From Oscillospiraceae bacterium (lineage in GTDB: Bacteria; Bacillota; Clostridia; Oscillospirales; CAG-272), in the NCBI GenBank assembly GCA_015064845.1, contig SVRL01000005.1, positions 1 to 64,000 on the forward strand: a stretch of 64,000 bases of DNA. Direction: 5' to 3'. Positions 61,628 through 64,000 of this stretch are shown here, piece after piece; position 1 is the stretch's first letter, and every line of letters starts with the position of its first letter. The position numbers were made by a program, and so were the translations under genes. The notes beneath the pieces are model-generated. The model was not told the DNA's origin and ran no database searches. It saw nothing but the letters and a program-made list of their open reading frames with translations.

Positions 61628-61891
61628 GTACAACCCGGGAAATGATTGTTTATGCGTTTGTGTGTTGCCGAAAGATGGGGTTTAGTTAGCCTGTCTCGCT
61701 GCGGCTCGGTCACACCACGGCTCTGAAAGCCGTTCAGGCTTTCATTCACTACCGTGCTGACGCTTCGCTACCCGGCGGGGGAAGGCTTTCGATGTCTTTG
61801 CTTTTTCAAACGAACACATCCGTAAATTCCCGTTTATCTTACCATTTTTTCATCGGACTCACGTTATATTACTTTAATTCGTTGAAAAAGA
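61628..61891. repeat. Gene-free stretch holding a GC-rich inverted-repeat element
   Basis: Between YolD and the PH-domain pair there is no credible gene. The centre (about 61690-61790) is clearly more GC-rich than its surroundings and contains nested inverted repeats such as ACGGCTcTGAAAGCCGT and AGCC/GGCT blocks. It resembles a dispersed repeat or the remains of a mobile element; no other copy was noticed in the window. Confidence 0.4.
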
Positions 61892-61920
61892 TTGCTTTGT
61901 GTTTTATTTCATGATATAAT
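61892..61920 (+). promoter_or_regulatory. Promoter of the PH-domain pair
   Basis: TTGCTT, 17 bases, TATAAT, 41 bases ahead of the ATG at 61962. Confidence 0.65.
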
Positions 61921-61961
61921 GATACTATCCAAAAATAAAATTGAAAGCAGAGGAATTGTTT

Positions 61962-62456
61962 ATGGAATTGAAAAAATTAGACAAAAGCGTACTGAAATTA
62001 TGGTACGCTCGAACATCCATTGTTGCATTGGCGCTGATTGGTGTTTTAGCGAGCATATTGGTAATTATGGCCGCAACAGGAGCTTCAACCGATGCCATGC
62101 TTATCGTTTTATGCGTGCTCGGAATACCGGATTTCTTACTCGTTTGCATAATCTTAATCATGCCGGCTTTGCGTTATAAAATGTATGCGTGGGGTTATGA
62201 CGATAAAAGAATCATCGTGAAGCAGGGCGTGATTTTCAGACGAAGAGTTGTCATCCCGGTTTGCCAGATTCAGGACCTTCACAGAACGCAAGGTCCGCTT
62301 ATGATGATGTTGAAGTTAAGCGGTGTAACGATCTCAACTGCCGGATCGAATTTTGAGATTTCTACTCTCACGACCGATGAAGCTGACCGTATGATTGACG
62401 AACTTGAGCATAACCTGGAAATCAGAGTTGGAGAACAAAAAAATGAAAAGATTTGA
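61962..62456 (+). CDS. YdbS-like PH-domain membrane protein
   Basis: A 164-residue protein with two membrane helices (residues about 18-70) and a C-terminal bacterial PH (bPH2) domain beginning MYAWGYDDKRIIVKQGVIFRR and containing VIPVCQIQDLHRTQGPL. It resembles B. subtilis YdbS, which acts with YdbT and confers resistance to some lantibiotics. The track ORF starts seven codons early; ATG 61962 has AGAGGA. Overlaps the next gene. Confidence 0.85.
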   Translation: MELKKLDKSVLKLWYARTSIVALALIGVLASILVIMAATGASTDAMLIVLCVLGIPDFLLVCIILIMPALRYKMYAWGYDDKRIIVKQGVIFRRRVVIPVCQIQDLHRTQGPLMMMLKLSGVTISTAGSNFEISTLTTDEADRMIDELEHNLEIRVGEQKNEKI

Positions 62457-63966
62457 CAAAGGATATATCTATTCCGCTTTGTTGTCGGATTTATTCGGAA
62501 GTATTATGATATTTTTCCTCTTTTTTGAGGAGATATTTTTTGATGAAAGTATCAATACGGAAAATATCATCTCCGCGATTCCTTTTTTTGTGATTGCACT
62601 GCTTGTGATTTATCTTTGTTTTATTGCATACAGAATTGCATATTACAAGACTTCCGGATACGAACTCACAGAAACGGAAATCAAATGCAAAAGAGGCGTA
62701 TTTTTCACAAAACGTTCCGTTTTGGATTATAAAAAGATACATGCCATCAACAAAAAACAAAATTTACTTCAGAGAATCTTTGGTATTGCACTTCTGACGG
62801 TGGACAGCGGATCGACAAATACCTCTCATCAAGCAGAAATTATCATCATAGAAAAAGATAAAACGGTTGATGCTTTACTGAACGAGTTGAATGCATTGAA
62901 AGAAACCGGCGAGCGAAGCATGGCAGATGAATCGGCTACGGAAGAAGTGCTTCTTTCCGAAAACGACAGTCTGTTTCACTTTACCTCCAAAAGAAAAATC
63001 CTACATACGTTGATCAACGTTGCTTCCATCGCATTCTGCACCGGTTTGTTCGGAATATTGGCTATCGCCGTGATCGGTGTTTGCAAGCTCATGTTGGAGC
63101 AAAATTTTCTCGGCACCTGGGGACAGTATTTCCTATTTGCAACATTAATCACGTTAGGTGCCATGCTGCTGCTTTCAGCTTTCTCTTTTATAGGCAATAT
63201 GATCCGCTTGTTTATCGGTTACCATAATTTTACCATCACAAAACACGGCAATGAAATCAGAATTTCATTCGGGCTCTTGGAAAAACATACCAATACCTTC
63301 AGCTATGACAGAATCAAGGCGGTTAAAATTTCGCAAGGTCTGATTGAAAGAATATTGGGCTTTGCCTCCATTCATCTTGAAGTCATAGGATATACATACG
63401 AGGCGGGAAGCAATAATGTAGAGCTCGGTGTGCTGGTTCCGTTTTGTAAATACAGCGAAATCAATGAGATATTGGAAAAAGTGCTGCCTGAATACACACC
63501 CGATGAAAAGCAAACGAAGGCAGCGGCATTTTTCCCGTTCGTTTCTTGGTTTTTGCTGATTGAGGGCATCGTAACGGGTGCAACGCTGATATTTGCGGTG
63601 ACAATGATGGCAATATTCCATTTGTCATTGTCTGTGATTGCAACTGTCGTATGTTCTGTGATAGGATTAGGGCTCTTGATACTGATCATAAAACTTTTGA
63701 GTGCCGTTCTCAGTTATCAGATCAACGGTCTTGCAATCAACAACGGAAAAATAACGGTTTACAGCGGCGGATTTACAAAAAGAGTGACGGTTCTGATGAC
63801 CAAAAATTTAATCGCAGTGGCAAACGTAACAACACCGCTTCGTAAAAAAGCAGGTATTACAAGTCTTGTTATGCACCTCAAAACCAATGCGCAATCAAAT
63901 GAAGTAACGGTTCATATTCAGGATGACACACTTACGGATAAACTCGAAAATTTATTGATTTCATAA
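62443..63966 (+). CDS. YdbT-like multi-PH-domain membrane protein
   Basis: A 507-residue protein with three bPH2 domains alternating with helix pairs: YELTETEIKCKRGVFFTKR, then FTITKHGNEIRISFGLLEKHT, then LAINNGKITVYSGGFTKR. The helices lie near residues 10-65, 195-270 and 375-430. This is the YdbT layout, the partner of the YdbS-like protein. The ATG at 62443 has GGAG nine bases ahead and overlaps ydbS-like by 14 bases. The track start is too early. The gene is complete, ending 34 bases before the window edge. Confidence 0.85.
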   Translation: MKRFDKGYIYSALLSDLFGSIMIFFLFFEEIFFDESINTENIISAIPFFVIALLVIYLCFIAYRIAYYKTSGYELTETEIKCKRGVFFTKRSVLDYKKIHAINKKQNLLQRIFGIALLTVDSGSTNTSHQAEIIIIEKDKTVDALLNELNALKETGERSMADESATEEVLLSENDSLFHFTSKRKILHTLINVASIAFCTGLFGILAIAVIGVCKLMLEQNFLGTWGQYFLFATLITLGAMLLLSAFSFIGNMIRLFIGYHNFTITKHGNEIRISFGLLEKHTNTFSYDRIKAVKISQGLIERILGFASIHLEVIGYTYEAGSNNVELGVLVPFCKYSEINEILEKVLPEYTPDEKQTKAAAFFPFVSWFLLIEGIVTGATLIFAVTMMAIFHLSLSVIATVVCSVIGLGLLILIIKLLSAVLSYQINGLAINNGKITVYSGGFTKRVTVLMTKNLIAVANVTTPLRKKAGITSLVMHLKTNAQSNEVTVHIQDDTLTDKLENLLIS

Positions 63967-64000
63967 CGCCAAATCTTTCTTTTGCAGTGCTTACGCTTAG

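Noticed and set aside
1-64000. CRISPR arrays, insertion sequences and prophage genes
   Set aside because: No regular spacer-repeat pattern, transposase or phage structural gene was seen anywhere in the window.

Overview
The window looks like a chromosomal segment of an anaerobic, low-to-medium GC Bacillota, probably an uncultured gut Clostridia-type fibre degrader. The signs are strong Gram-positive Shine-Dalgarno sites (GGAGG, AAAGGAG), sigma-A promoters with 17-bp spacing and TATAAT -10 boxes, intrinsic terminators, a GTP-type PEP carboxykinase, a LytTR/DUF3021 ABC operon, a UvrX-YolD pair, a YdbS/YdbT-like pair and many glycosidases without signal peptides. No species name can be given from sequence reading alone. 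Starts were re-chosen where the ORF track began on an upstream TTG or out-of-context codon.

Layout. 0-7 kb: end of an alpha/beta-hydrolase; a minus-strand run (BNR sialidase-like protein, KDPG aldolase, a SUKH protein and two orphan small proteins); a membrane protein; a VUT transporter plus SDR pair. 7-12 kb: PQ-loop protein diverging from a LysR regulator, GH2 beta-mannosidase, metallophosphoesterase, DUF6512-like protein. 12.5-16.8 kb: ABC exporter-LytTR-DUF3021 operon with direct-repeat operators, an XRE-membrane fusion, and a decaying paralogue of the 4.7-kb membrane protein. 16.9-23.1 kb: GH2 beta-galactosidase-like enzyme, FGGY kinase, small membrane protein, and a GH32-like protein that appears to have lost all its catalytic acids. 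23.3-28.4 kb: MmeI-like type IIL restriction-modification enzyme, pckG, tRNA-Ser(GCT). 28.6-33 kb: M3 peptidase, amidohydrolase and DegT aminotransferase. 33-36.6 kb: YgjV-like protein, serine hydrolase, orphan membrane protein, AraC regulator. 36.6-42.4 kb: GH4 alpha-galacturonidase diverging from uxaB-uxaA-uxaC across paired palindromic sites. 42.6-45.4 kb: GH36 alpha-galactosidase and a small partner. 45.6-50.2 kb: a frameshifted membrane protein running into a TPP riboswitch, then thiM-thiE-(HAD-thiD). 50.4-57.7 kb: minus-strand housekeeping and accessory genes (PQQ-like propeller, esterase, RibD-like reductase, CDF-like, dolichol-kinase-like, CPBP protease, methyltransferase, lipoprotein, CrtO-like). 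58-64 kb: GH28-like beta-helix protein, UvrX-YolD, and a PH-domain membrane pair.

How the genes work together. The clearest theme is plant-polysaccharide oligomer breakdown in the cytoplasm. A GH28-like protein and the GH4 enzyme would release galacturonate. UxaC, UxaB and UxaA convert it to KDG, and Eda cleaves KDPG; the KDG kinase and all sugar importers lie outside the window. GH2, GH36 and FGGY-kinase genes cover mannosides and galactosides. The thiamine cluster is salvage-only here (no thiC or thiG). The most unusual items are the GH32 pseudoenzyme, the LytTR-type repeats 21 bp apart upstream of the ABC operon, the paired palindromes in the uxa intergenic region, the HAD-ThiD fusion, and the membrane-protein gene whose one-base frameshift makes its reading frame cross a promoter and a riboswitch.
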